From Torreya grandis (lineage: Eukaryota; Streptophyta; Pinopsida; Cupressales; Taxaceae), in NCBI GenBank assembly GCA_037957365.1, contig JARHVA010004092.1:1180501-1244500 (forward strand): a DNA stretch of 64,000 bases, written 5' to 3'. How positions within the stretch are numbered: the stretch's first letter is position 1; each line of letters begins with the position of its first letter. Below, piece after piece: positions 47,491 through 60,100 of the stretch. Position numbers and translations under genes: made by a program. The notes under the pieces are model-generated. The model made no database searches, was not told where the DNA came from, and saw nothing but the letters and a program-made list of their open reading frames with translations.

Positions 47491-50400
47491 GGAATTTCTT
47501 AGTGTTTGAGTGACTCTATACTGAGAAGAACCTCTAGAGAGGGTTGGTTCCCTTAAGGTTTATCTATTAAAATTGATCACTATTATTTTCAGATGAAAAG
47601 GGGAAGGGGAAACTGAAGGGATATCCTATCTAATGGGGTGATGCACCTAAATTATTTAAATAATATGGAATATTTTGAAACTAATTCACACATATAAACC
47701 AAAAAGTCCTATATTTCCCTTAAGCATAAATATTTTAGATGAAGGATTGAAATAATTTTAGATTACAAGATTCCTTTTTTCCATTTTCAAATGACCTATA
47801 AAAGGTGAGATAGAAAGAAATAGGTGAAGAAGGGACCTGCCAAAAGGAGATATAATCCCACTTATATGTTGATACATAACCAATTACACTCTATTCTCTG
47901 TCAAAACTCATATGAAAAATGAAGATCTCCTTTATTGATGTATGATCCAAATATAATTTTTATTTTAGCTCCTAGAATAAATGAAAAATAGCTTGAAAAA
48001 TCCAATATATATGTCTAAATTTTAACCTAATCTAATGTGGCATTGGAAAGAGAGAAGGATTACTCTTGTTTGATGAAATCAAAACCAACTCCTTTTACAA
48101 TGTCATCAAAATATTAAAACTCCACAAAATTTGCATATAACTTCAAACTTTGGCATAGAAGGGAGATGGTGGGCCCATTTGACAAGTCAAATATTCATGC
48201 ATGTAATTATATTACAATCCTTGTATGGAGAACTCAATCTTGAACTAATTTGGAAGATGAGTTGGAATGTGAAGGAACACTTCTTGCATGAGATAACATG
48301 GAATTAGCTAACTAGTAAGGACTAGTCAACTCCCTTTGAATTGAACATGATTTGAAGTGGCACTTAAATTCTTGAAAATATGCATGAATATTTATGGAAT
48401 ATTAGATATTAATCTCTAAAACTCAATTTGAAATCCTTGATGACCAATTCCAACACCAAACTCAAACTTGACATGTTGATCAATTAAGCCATTTAGGCCA
48501 AAAAAAAACCTAAAGGCTAATCTATGATCATGGTCACCATTGAACCTAAAATAATAAGCCATGAAATTTTAAAAAAACCATGAATTATACTTGGAACAAA
48601 TTTTTTCATCATCAAGTATGTGGTTTTGATGAGAAATCCTTCACCATTCAATCAATAGGGTTGACTAGGCCTATTTTGCTCTATTTTCCATCAAACTAGC
48701 CATTTTGATTGAGCTAGTAGGGACACTTATATTGATTATTTATGATCAAATAAATATTTTAGGATAAATACAAATTCCTATTATTTGATCTCCATTGATT
48801 ATATTTCTTTGAACTTCCCTGTATTTCATTTTACATGCTTGTTTCCATAAAAAATAAGATTTTTTCCCTCATCTATATAACTCCATACATAAAATTGACA
48901 TTTATGGAATACTCTCTGAGTATAATTTATTTTTAAAAATGTTTTAGTTTGATCCATGATTATTTGATGGTAAGAAAATTCACTTTTCTCAAAACTAGTT
49001 TTTTAGGGGTCTATGAGGGTTTTAAAGCTAAATCTTTAAAATGATGATTCATGAAATAAAAACCTTCAAATACAAGATTTTTTTTATTTTTGTATCAAAT
49101 TTACCCCATTTAAAACCCTAAAAATATTGGTTTCCCATGCAAAGGATATGAAAAATTACCATGTGAATGAAATTTTCTTGTGGGTTTTAGCTTGCATTCT
49201 AGGCTACCTACACTCTTAACAATTGTTCATAAAGAACATACCATAAAATTATCTCAAATTTTCATTAATTATAAGTACATAGGAATCCTAAAAACATACT
49301 AAGATTTTTTGGCCAAACTCCACATGTGGTGAACAATACAAGCATCTGAATAGGAGGCATGGAAGGGTATCTAAAACTACAAAAAGTGAAAAACTTCTCC
49401 AAGATGAAAACAAAATTTTTCCTGATTCATAACACTTTAAAGAATAATTATGGGACCTATTAAATTCTATCAAAATACTCTAAAAATTCATTTTACATGA
49501 AAAGTCCAAAAATACCTTTTTGGCCCATGTGCCTATTTGCTTGTAAAAGCTTGTATGAGAATGGTTTACATAAAATTTGGAGTTTTTAAAATATTTAAAG
49601 GTCTTATTATGATTTAAAGGCATCATAACATGAATTTAATCCTCTACTTGGTCGTAGAAGCTTTTGTAGCACTCCATGACCTCAAACGGATAGGCTGAGG
49701 TCTGATACAAAACAATGAGTATATCCACTCATACAATGGACATGAAATGTTTTAAATATGGTTCTGAAACTCATTATTAACTCGTGTACCAAATTTTAAG
49801 TCTTGATTCCACATGTAGCTCCTAGAATCCTCAATTTTCTCTCAAATTTACCTTTTGTGCATAGTCTATCTACATATTTGACTAAGTTTTGCATATTTGA
49901 AAGTGTTTTAATGATATTTTGAGGTTTTATAGGTCAAAAACATATTTATATGTCTCAATAGTCATTTTAGGAGTTTTAAAAACTCATTTACCCCTATTTT
50001 CAAGCACACAAGACCCTTAAACAAGGTAATTAGGCCTCTATACTGTTAATTCTCTGTACAATATACTTGTACTATGTACCTTTACTCTTGAGTTGGAATC
50101 ATTTTATAATATTTTATTAAGTTTTTTATTTTAAATTTTCATTGACTTGCATAGGACATCAATTAGAAACTCCTTGGCTTATGCTTGTTTCAAATGATTG
50201 TGTTTGTATTACCACATTTGTATAAACCAAGTATAAGACTTAGACCTTGAGAAGGTCAAATATGAGGTCTAGGATCTTATGATGATTAAAAAAGTATCAA
50301 TAGGTTTCATATCAATATTTAAACCTCAAACCCTCTCCCTTGATGACTTTTTCATTCAAGATTATATGGATGAGCTGTGCTTAAGAAGGATTGAAGTTTG

Positions 50401-50662
50401 TTGGAGTTATAGGCTACTTTAGGATTCTATCTCTTCTTTATTCAAATTTAATTTCTCTTAATTTAAAATTTCATGATATTCTAACCTCAATGATCATTGT
50501 GAATTAATGTTTTATATAGCTAATTTTCATGGAAAAGTCCTCCTTACTTCCAAATAAGTCCTCACATAGTCACAACATAGGCCTGCAAGTTTCCTTTTCT
50601 TAGGTTTGTGGTATGAAAGGATAAAGGTTCTCCTTGAACCTCATACTAATCCACTACTTTAA

Positions 50663-50667
50663 GACAC
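50663..50667. other. Left target-site duplication of insertion F
   Basis: GACAC, repeated at 52285-52289. Copy 1 of the tandem unit has the uninterrupted site (ATACAC at about 44309), confirming a clean insertion. Confidence 0.85.
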
Positions 50668-51543
50668 TATTGACCAATTTTTACTCATAGGCAAAAATCA
50701 TGGTCAGCTCCTCCCTTTGCTATTTGAAAACAATCATTTCTAGATTATGCAATTCATGTTAGTGGTTCTTCGTCTAGTGCAGTCATTTGTTTAGCCCTTG
50801 ATTTATCAACACTTGGTTTGTTCTTCCTCAACTCCAGACGGGCTTGGTTCATTGGCTCATCAGCCTAGTTCATTGGCGTGCATGGTAGCATAAGGCAAAG
50901 ATTTCAAATGTTCACAAAAGGAAAGGAAAAGGCCAGGTCACTTAATGCAAAGGCAAAAGCCCGTGGCTTAGAATAAATAAAAATGCACGGATAGAATTTC
51001 CACAAAATTTTTGTTTGCGGGAAAACATCTATGGACAAAATTCCATAGGGAAATTGTCCATAGACACAAAGTTTGTGGGAGCCCAACAAAGTCCACGGAG
51101 CATACAAAGCCCAACGTGAAAACATTAAGACCTGGCAAACAGGCAAAGGCAAAAGTGACCCACTTAAGTAGACAAGGAAGGAGTGCCACGAAGAGACTAA
51201 GGCAAGCCACAGAAATCCAACATGGATCTGACTGCCAACAAGGACCCAAGCACAATGGCCGTGTGGACATCAAGTTTAGAAGAATAGAAGATAGCCATTG
51301 TTTTAAAATCAAACATGGAATGCTAAACGAACAGGAGCCAAAAGGAAGTGACCTACAGAAAGTTTGCCCCATGGGCTGAGAGATCAGATAAGACAAAATG
51401 GAAAAAGACAAAGTGACCATCATGGTTCTAGTAGGCCTCTTCTAGAAGGATGACACACCAATAGTGTTTTTTCCTCTTCCCAATGAAGATGTGATAGGCC
51501 ACTTGCAAGCAAAAAGTGCTAATGAGTCTCCTTGTTCTTTTTT

Positions 51544-51550
51544 TATATAA
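51544..51550 (+). promoter_or_regulatory. TATA box in insertion F
   Basis: TATATAA in TTTTTATATAAGATTGC, upstream of the AATAAA signal; typical of plant LTR promoters. Confidence 0.6.
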
Positions 51551-51629
51551 GATTGCAAACTTGTTCATTTGTAATAATCTTTCCATGGTTTTACCAGGTG
51601 CAACCCTGTTGAAAATTTCACCTGAATCA

Positions 51630-51635
51630 AATAAA
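51630..51635 (+). terminator. Polyadenylation signal in insertion F
   Basis: AATAAA in ATCAAATAAAGTACAG, 80 bp after the TATA box, as expected for a short R region. Confidence 0.5.
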
Positions 51636-52052
51636 GTACAGTTTTTACCTCCATGTGGATAGATATTTTTAGAGTGTGTCTTGAGTGTTTATCTGTGTCC
51701 AATCATTATTCCTTGATGCTGTCATAGGTTCAACACCAATAGACCTATTATCTACAAGGCACCATTTTTGCAGCTAAAAGGAGAAGAGCTATATTTGAGG
51801 AGATCAAAATAGAGGAAGTTGCTTACAATGTGCATTCCACAGTGCCTTGGTGAATCACTATTATGTTTTTTCCATTATATCCTCCCTATTAGTTCCTTAT
51901 AGTTTGGTCCTTCTACCAAGTGTGTAGAGTACGTATGCATTTGTTTGATTTCAAGAGTGGATGTGTGAAGGTCATTTTATTTTGGTGTATCACCTCTTTA
52001 GAGTAGGTTTGTTTTCCTGCACTCTCTTTTCCCTTTTCATCTTTCATCCCCC

Positions 52053-52055
<3 letters not shown>

Positions 52056-52109
<54 letters not shown>
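52056..52109. repeat. (TA)n microsatellite
   Basis: About 54 bp of alternating TA with a single G interruption, inside insertion F. It explains the Tyr-Ile repeat of the 89-codon frame at 51961-52230, which is not a gene. Confidence 0.95.
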
Positions 52110-52153
52110 CCTATATTTTTCACTTGTTGAAACAAACCATGATACATCAAAGG

Positions 52154-52216
52154 GGGCTAGCCCTTACCTAGAGACTCTCCCCTCCAGCTTCGCCAGTCCC
52201 ACAGGTGAGAGGGGAG
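52154..52216. other. GC-rich palindrome and hairpin in insertion F
   Basis: GGGCTAGCCC (52154-52163) is a perfect 10-bp palindrome. It is followed by CTCCCCTC (52177-52184) and its reverse complement GAGGGGAG (52209-52216), separated by 24 bases. This is the most GC-rich spot seen in the window. Confidence 0.7.
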
Positions 52217-52284
52217 TTTCCATGTTGTGAGGAGAAGAAATGAGTTTGACTTCCTATCACTGGGTGAAATTTCTTGCATCAATA

Positions 52285-52289
52285 GACAC
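52285..52289. other. Right target-site duplication of insertion F
   Basis: GACAC, identical to 50663-50667. Confidence 0.85.
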
Positions 52290-55200
52290 TTTCTTAGTAA
52301 AATAAAACCTCACTTAAACCATACCCTTTCTTTTGTCAAAGTCCTTGCATTAGGCCTGACTATGTTTCATGCTTGTTGTACATATAGTGGCTATAGGTGC
52401 ATTTAGTGTCTTTTAATCTTTCTCTCTTGCTTCAAAAAGTATCCCTAAGAGTTATTTACAACACTCATCATAATGTCCATTTATGCATAATGAAATTCAA
52501 TTCTTACTATTTATAAAATCATATAAAGTATGACTACTGATTGTGTTTTTAGCTTTCTTAAACCCTGTATGGATAATGACAAGGTGTAGGATTCTTAGGA
52601 AGCAATGATCACCAATAAATGGTGTTAAGAGTTGTGTGGAGGATCACTATTTGAATATGTCACCCTTAAATCCACCATATAATCTTCTTAACCTTGAATT
52701 ATAAGACCCTAAACCCTCTATGAACCCTAGCTCACTGTAGGTTGATTTTACAAGTGGTTGTAGGTTTATATCAAGGTTGTAGGTACTCCTTTTGGTCCAT
52801 TAACCTCATCAAGTATCCATATTTTTGTACTTTATCTTTTCCATGAAATATAATCAACATCAACCCCTTCTTGATTCCTCAAAACCCTAAGGAATTCTTA
52901 AGCACCAAACATCCTTGACTATTCTTTAAGGTAACTTACCCTTATACAAACAAGGGACTGTAGGTGTTTGTCTAGTCTAGTTATGACCATACAAAGTGAT
53001 TTTTTGACTTAAATAATATTTAATAATAATTTCTTGAAATATACTTTTATTTGTATGATCCATATGCATTCTAGGTTTTCAAAATCTTAAAACCCTTCAT
53101 GTATGCAAATGTTTAGGAGAGTTGGCTATAGGTGAAAGTCTCTTAAGCCTACTATAGAGATAATGACAATGTATAGGGTTGTAATTACTTAGGAAGAAAC
53201 CTTGATTAGTATTTTGAAATATCCCTTTGATGTTATGTTAAATTCAACCTCCTCTTGAAGCCCTTAGAAAACCTTGCTCATATGCAACTAGGCCTTCTTG
53301 GTATCTATAGGTATGTAGGGTATCATGACAGTGGTTGTAGGTCATTTGTGACTATCTGTAGGATTTTTTGCATCCTTTAAGTTCTACAAATTTTTATTCT
53401 CTTTGGTTTTATCTATTTAAACAATCTAATGCAAACCTTAAGCCTATTAAGACCCTTGATAAGACTTGAATGTCTAGAAGCCAAGAATATTCTTCAGACT
53501 GTAAGATGGGCCTTTATTGAGACAGGGAAAAATTGTAGGTGGGATCACTCTTTCAATAATTTATGAATGAAACAACCATACTTAATACCTTTAACATTTA
53601 ATTATTCTCAATTTAGACCATGCATATCATAAAGTCAAATCCTGGAGATGACTGAGTTTGTGTTTCTTATCTGTTGGTGACTATGATGTCACCCTATATG
53701 AAAGAAGTTTGAATATGAATTAAGGAAGTCCTAACAATTTAATTCATCATTTTTGTTTACCTTCATTAATATTGATGAAGACATTTATATGGAGACCAAA
53801 GGAGAGATCATCATTGTCACACTTTGACACTATTTGTCTATGCACCTTATGAAAAACACAACTATATTCCTTTTTAGCTATAGGTGATCTCCATGAATTG
53901 TACCAAAATTCAAGGTCTAAAGCTACCTTTTTGTTCCATGATGACTTTATCTTATGTGATCCTCATGATCATAAGTTCTTATTGTCACTAAATATTTATG
54001 GAGACCCACCCTACCATGATAAGCACTTATCATCCTTGTGATAATGCTTTGACTGTATAACCTTACTGGCAATGCTTCTTCTCACTATACTTTGATGCTT
54101 TGATTGCCTATATACCTTTGTCTATGATCTTGATAACCCCAAACATATTTTAGCTATGAATTTTCATAAATTATGAATTATTCATCATAATATAACTTCA
54201 ATAAGATTCTCTCATTTTGAATGCTCATTATACATTTATGACATCATCCTATTTTTGCATCCCTATTTTAGGGTATTATTGATTGTGTATTGATGTTTGG
54301 CTATGTATATATCTCCTTGATCATGTTTGATGGTGAAGCCTTTGTCAACCTTTTTTCTCCCATGTGATATGAGAATACGTGATGGAGATGTATGGAAGGG
54401 TGACATTACCATGAATGGAGAAGTGGTGGGATGAACAAGAAGCAATGAGATGAGGTGGATAAGATGGTGGTGGGAAAGAGCATGATAAATCATGAAAAAG
54501 GATAAGATGATGGGACATATGAAAACTTGAACACTCTATCCTCTCACCACATTAAATTGGATACTATTGGAGGACGGAAAGAGAACCCAATTCAAACCTA
54601 AAATTTTGCAAAAACCTCAAAATTTGCAAATAAGCCTTAAAATATGCTAATCTACCTCTTTTAAGACACATGGAAGCATGGAGATGGCCTAAGAAATGTA
54701 TTTTCTTGGAGGATTTCCTTGAAAAACTGATTTAAAACATTGAAAACATGATAAAAACCCTACAAACATGAATTATTGACAATTTTAGGTTGCTTCCTTC
54801 CTCCATGATCGTATAACTTCTCTTTGCAAGCTTGACAATACTACAGATTGACTCACTTACTTTTTGAGATTTTTTGACCTTGATTTAGATGAATAACACA
54901 TTAATAATGCCATGGAGAGATAGAAAAAGTTTCCAATATCTTGGAACAATTTTAATTTCCTTGAAACTCTGCCGAGGTGAGGAGAAATTAGAGAAAAATA
55001 GTTGCCTTTTTGGTTTTAAGGTAGCATAATTTGAACTAGCATCAACTGAATGGTTCATGATCTTGATAATCCAATTGAGAAAAATATTAGACCATAAATA
55101 ATCCCTCTGAGCCTAGTTTGTTCACCTCAAATTTGAGAACTGTACCTCTCCTCATCAATCTATACCACTAGAAAACCTACAAGTAGGCCTGTTTATGCCA

Positions 55201-55450
55201 ACTAAGCAAGTACCAAAAGAGGAATAGTTTAGGTTCTATATTTCTATGAAATTGTTGATGAATCTTGATAATGACATGTAGATGAATTCACATTCCTTGG
55301 ATTATATGGAATCCATACTCTTGCAAAATGAAGGAAATAAGCCTATTTTGCCCCTTTAATAGCCAAAACAAGTCTTCCACTACCAAGTTTAGATGATTTA
55401 AAAATAATTCCATGGAAATAATGCAAAATTATACCCTTTTAATCTTTTTT

Positions 55451-55800
55451 CATGTTTTAAAATTGCCAATTTGGCATGTGCGATCTATTTTGGGGTCATT
55501 TTATCTTAGAAAACATATCAGATTATCTTTTTAAAGTTTAAAACTTTATAATTAAGCTATTTTCACCTTTTTGAACCTATTAAAAGCTATTTTGAGATAA
55601 TTAAATGACTTTTTAAACCATTTTATATTATTTTTACCCCATTTTTTGACATGTTGACCAAAAATTGCATTTTTAGACCATAATTGACTAGTTTGACTAA
55701 CTGCAAAGGGGTAAGGACTAGATTTTTGAAAGTTTTGAATGATAGGGATAGTAGTTTGATATTTATAGGCCAAATTAATAACAATAGTGGGATATTACAA
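55451..55800. other. AT-rich stretch ending in an LTR-like terminus
   Basis: Immediately after copy 2. It ends AATAGTGGGATATTACA, whose reverse complement TGTAATATCCCACTATT has the look of a gypsy-type LTR start. Only one copy was found in the window and no partner repeat or target duplication could be shown. The 73-codon minus-strand frame at 55552-55773 is Lys/Phe-rich and unrecognised. Confidence 0.3.
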
Positions 55801-57085
55801 CTTTTTAAATTTTTTTACCTAACATAAAGTGAAATTACACTTATTCACATGTTTCTCTCTTTAGTTAGCCCGTAATTAGGCCTTTAAGCCTGGAGATTGA
55901 GTTTTCAATCCAATAAATTATCACACATGTGAAATATAAATGAAAATTTGATTCAATTTAAGGAACTCATAACCATGATCCATGAAAAATTTGTGGTTTT
56001 GAAACCTTGTATGGATGGGTGAACCAAGGAATGGCCAAAACCCTAGCTTAGGTGCTTATTCAGGCTTGAGGGGTATTTGGAGTGGCTTATTAAGAAGTAT
56101 GTAGGTTAATTTTTTTCTTATGGTATTCAAATTCCTAAAAAATCATTGGAAAAGTCAATATTTTGGAACAAATCTCTCCTTTTTTTCTTCATAGGAATGC
56201 ATATGGGTTGTTTGGACAATTAAATAGTGCATTTATCCTTTTTGGCCCAAATTGGTAGATTTAATGTCTCATATACCTTAATAAAATTTAAAAAGTGAAT
56301 ACCTGAATATTTAACCTTTAACAAGGCTTGATAGACCTTTTTACTTGATTTGAAGGCTAATTATTACCCTATATAGTCACAAATAGCCTACAACCTTGCC
56401 TTTTAGGCTGATTCCATACACCATATTCTTCCCACATTAAAAAAATACCATATAAAAATGTTGAGGAGAATTTTTAAGGTCACCAAAGTCATTTTAAGGT
56501 AAAAATTTTCATTTTAAGGCATATCTTTGTCATCGGGTCACTAGAAAGGTCTAGGCAGGGTTTTAGGTGTCTAAGACCCTTAAGGATTGTTCATAGAGCT
56601 CAGGCCCTTAATGAACATAAAAATTCCATGGATAAGTAGTGAATATGTGTGTGATATTATTATTAATATATTAATCACCATGAATATCCTCATGTAAAAT
56701 TTGAGGATCTCAAATTACCCCTCTTAATCTAGTAGATTATGTTTAGTGAGTTGGAGAGAGAGATTCTTGGGCTTAAGACCCTCAAAAGCATTTTGTTGAT
56801 TTAATATGACTCAAATAGGAATGTAAAACCTTATGTCATGTTATCCATCACTTATCAAACATTTTTACCAATCAAATGGATTAGAACATACACAGTCCCC
56901 TCATGAGGGTTTATGATTAACCTTACAAAATAGACCCTAATAGATTATTATGGCAGCTTTTATTTCATTTCAAAGCATAAAAAGTATTTGGAGACACATT
57001 ACATGGATTTTAAGCACCTAACCCACCCAAAATTTAATTCCAAATAATTATTTTCAATACCACCTTATATCCTTTTCTCACTATT
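55801..57085. other. No recognisable feature
   Basis: AT-rich sequence without coding motif, LTR pair or clear repeat on either strand. Confidence 0.4.
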
Positions 57086-57089
57086 TATA

Positions 57090-57690
57090 TTGAAACTCCC
57101 TTAGCTGTAGGTATGCATCAGGGGTTTTGATTGCAATTTTAGAATGGAAACCTCTTCAACCGAGTATCTATAATTTTTGGTTTTATTAAAAAATATTTAA
57201 AGTGTCCCAATAAATATTTTTCTATCCTTTATTCTTAAATTTACTCACAATAAACAAAATCAAAATTATACACACAAGCATGTGTGTGCAAGTTTAGGCT
57301 TAATAGGCCTAAATAGGCTTCTTCAAAACATAAAAATTGCCTCCATTAACACTAAAAATCATATTTAAATTATCATATAATATTTAAAATATATATAGGA
57401 ATGATTTATAATATTTACACTTCATTATTCGACATATCAGTCACATCTTTATGGCATTTATCAAAATAAACCTATAGGTCTAGTGTTGGCTCCTTGACTG
57501 TAGGTATGCATTAGGTGTTTGAGATTTCATTTTTGGATTTGAAATTTTTTAAGTTTACTTAATGAGTGTTTAAATTTTTTATATTTATATTAATTTCTAT
57601 CTAAACCTCATTAAAATTATCCTTTGATACCAAATCCTTCAAAATCTTGATTGTCATCAGCCTGTAGGTCTAAATGAGACCTACAATTCT
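57090..57690. repeat. Degenerate tandem repeat, about 393-bp period, carrying CTGTAGGTATGCAT
   Basis: CTGTAGGTATGCATCAGG (57105) and CTGTAGGTATGCATTAGG (57498) are followed by related T-rich text (GTTTT-GATT / GTTTGAGATTTC, then TTTTAGAATGGAAA / TTTTGGATTTGAAA). A further core at 57662 opens a hairpin. Copies have diverged strongly away from the core. Confidence 0.5.
57663..57685. other. Perfect 9-bp inverted repeat with 5-nt loop
   Basis: TGTAGGTCT (57663-57671), loop AAATG, AGACCTACA (57677-57685). The arms carry the recurrent TGTAGGT core. Confidence 0.75.
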
Positions 57691-59200
57691 CTTGACTGTG
57701 GTTTATATTTTTCATACCTAGTTTTCCATTATAATCTTGTAGATAATATATTAATCATTTCAAAATCTCTATATGTCTCCAAAATAATCAATTTTGAGTA
57801 GGCATTCCTCTAAAACCATAACAACCACCCTTTTAGCATATAGTCCATTAAGAGAATGGAGTAAATGTTGTATACGCATTCAAGTTACAAATTCATCAAG
57901 ACTTTGGAGAAGGAAAATAACATTGAAATTTTTTTTATAACCATGTAACTAAAATCCCATATTTAATACATCCTTTGAACCTCATCTCTAGTCAATATGT
58001 TCATATTATTTCATATGAATAAAAACCCTACATGTCTATTCTTTGACATTTTAAGTCTCTTTCCTCCTTGAGAGTGTAACAAACTTGTGTATGCATATTA
58101 GGTTATCTTAGGTGAAAATACTAAATTTTATAGGTTTTTGAGGGGGAATTTATTATTTTTAAATCTTGAAGATAATACATATTCAATAGTTTAAACATTT
58201 AGATACGCAACCTCTTAAAGACTCCAATAAAACAACCTACAACTCAACATAAATGGAGATTTGGCTTCCTCAAAGGGTCACACATGCCAAGTGAGTGTTG
58301 AAAAATAATGGGATATGGATATTAAATATATATATGATATAATTCAATCATTAATTTCATTCACTTTATTTTTTTTTACTTTAATACAATGAAAACTAAA
58401 CTTACAAGGTTTATAAGTAGTTTTAGATCACCCTGGGGTCTTAGAAATTGTTCACAAAAGAGATTCCACCAATATGAAAACTATGGAAATTTATTTTAAG
58501 GCCATTTGGACCCCTCATATATTAAAAATATTAGGTCACCACTCTCTCTTGAATGTATAAAATGATCATATGAAGTTAGCCTTTGTTAGCTTGCCAAGGA
58601 GTTGATGGAATAAAAGAAGAATTTTCTTCCTTCTTTAGACCTGTACCTACATTCAAAACATATATTTGAATTAGGGAAGTTGAAAATACACATACTAAAT
58701 AATTTACACCTATGAATTAACCTTATTGATCTATATAAATGGATGGAAAGCTACTTTTAATCATTGAAAATCATATGCAATTACTTTTCATCATTTGAAA
58801 CTAACTTATCATTAAATATATACCAATTTCACATTAAAAATTTATTCATAAGTCATTTTAAATCACATCTCTATGTGTTAATCAACCTTTTAGGGTCTTG
58901 AAGTGCATTTTAAACAATTTTACACATGATGAAGACCTATAAAAGAGTTTAACAATGACCTATTGACCTTTAACATAACATGAAATCTATTTGGGCACTT
59001 GTAAAAACTAGGAGTATGAAATGACTTTGAAACATGAGATATGACTTAAAAATACACCCTAAACCCTTAGCACCACTTGAATCATCTTGAATTATGACAT
59101 GAAGTGACTAGATAAGATTAAGCTCAAATGTAATTATTGGCACAAAATATCACACCCTTGAGGAGGTTGTTTAATCCAAATTTAATATTTGGGCAACATT
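57691..59200. other. No recognisable feature
   Basis: AT-rich DNA with no coding motif or repeat pair that I could establish. Confidence 0.4.
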
Positions 59201-60100
59201 GAATACCTCTATTATTTTGGTTACTTATAGTAGAGGTAGACCTCTAGGTTTAAGGGCTAGCTCCCTAAATTGATATTTAAGTGCTTATCACCTATACTAA
59301 TCGATTGGTTATGTGAAAAGAGATATAAGTATACATTAAATTAAGATAATATAATTTGGTGATACACTATAAATATATACACAATATTATAATACACATG
59401 CACTAAGAGACAAGACTCACAACACTAGCCTCAAATCCTGAATTACTCTAACATTAGTATTTCAATCATGAGGTGATATTCATGAAAAATACTCAAGGTA
59501 AGTAAAATAGAGATAATTTAAAGACACAAAGGTTACTTTTATACTTTAAAATATACACATACACTTGAAAACACTTCATGAGACCTATTAGAGTGGAATA
59601 ACTTGCATTAAACATGGAAGGATTGAGAGAAAGCAAGGATGGATATCAATTGCTTGATTATTCACTATACATATATTCACACACTTTGAAAAGATATCAA
59701 ATGAACTCAAAAATATATTTCATATATTATTTAAAAGGCAAAATAAAATATCAAACCACCAGGGCTTCACCATACTAGGTGTGGAATTTTAATACAAGAG
59801 CCAAAATGGCTTGTATTTATAGATTATGGGAAGAGAGAGAAGAAATTGGAGATCAAAGGTCATAATGACACATGAAAAGGAATGAAAAATAATTAAATTA
59901 TAGAGTAATGAAGTAAATAATATATTTATAAAAGGTATTCTCAAACAAATGTCCATCTGAAACATGGAATTCTCTCAAATTGGCATTAGGGTCTTTAAAT
60001 GGCTTGTTAAAAATACCTTCATAATGAAACATATTTTGACTATTCTAAACCAGAATAGGGAGAGTTAAAAAAAATCCACTACCAAGGATGGGTTATAATC
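59201..60100 (-). other. Possible LTR fragment with minus-strand TATA box
   Basis: On the minus strand TATAAATA (59814-59821) is followed by CAAGCCATTTTGGCTC and a leader-like stretch. The arrangement resembles the promoter part of a plant LTR. No second LTR, terminus or target duplication was found, so the call is tentative. Confidence 0.3.
59814..59821 (-). promoter_or_regulatory. TATA box candidate
   Basis: TATAAATA on the minus strand in CTATAAATACAAGCC. Consensus quality is high, but no gene follows. Confidence 0.35.

Larger units (their letters stand above)
50668..52284 (+). mobile_element. Insertion F: probable solo LTR of an LTR retrotransposon (1,617 bp)
   Basis: The termini TATTGA...TCAATA are perfect 6-bp inverted repeats and become canonical TGTTGA...TCAACA after one C-to-T-type change at each end. 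The 5-bp duplication is exact, and the empty site is present in the sister tandem unit. Internally, TATATAA (51544-51550) is followed 80 bp later by AATAAA (51630-51635), a U3-R-U5 layout on the plus strand. The first 800 bp keep many CpGs, unlike everything around. Overlapping frames of 151 codons (minus, 50968-51423) and 122 codons (plus, 51011-51379) show no domain and are read as U3 sequence. The 650 bp after AATAAA is long for a U5, so a short non-autonomous element is the alternative. Confidence 0.75.
47491..55450. repeat. Tandem 6.4-kb unit, copy 2 (interrupted by insertion F)
   Basis: Starts directly where copy 1 ends (TTTCTTAGTGTTTGAGTGACTC) and ends near AAAATTATACCC at about 55430. 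The landmark CCTCTAGAGAGGGTTGG at 47531 matches 41139. Agreement with copy 1 is good over the full length, about 85-90% by eye in sampled blocks. That is better than the LTR pairs of B, C or D, so the duplication may be younger than those insertions. The only large difference is the 1,617-bp insertion at 50668-52284. Confidence 0.85.

Noticed and set aside
50968..51423. 151-codon minus-strand frame overlapping a 122-codon plus-strand frame
   Set aside because: Both lie upstream of the TATA box in the U3-like part of insertion F, no domain is recognisable, and mutually overlapping frames arise from its higher GC content.
51961..52230. 89-codon frame with a Tyr-Ile repeat
   Set aside because: The repeat is the translated (TA)n microsatellite; there is no coding signal outside it.
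41108..55450. The two 6.4-kb copies as LTRs of one giant retrotransposon
   Set aside because: They abut directly with no interior, and no primer site, polypurine tract or target duplication was found.
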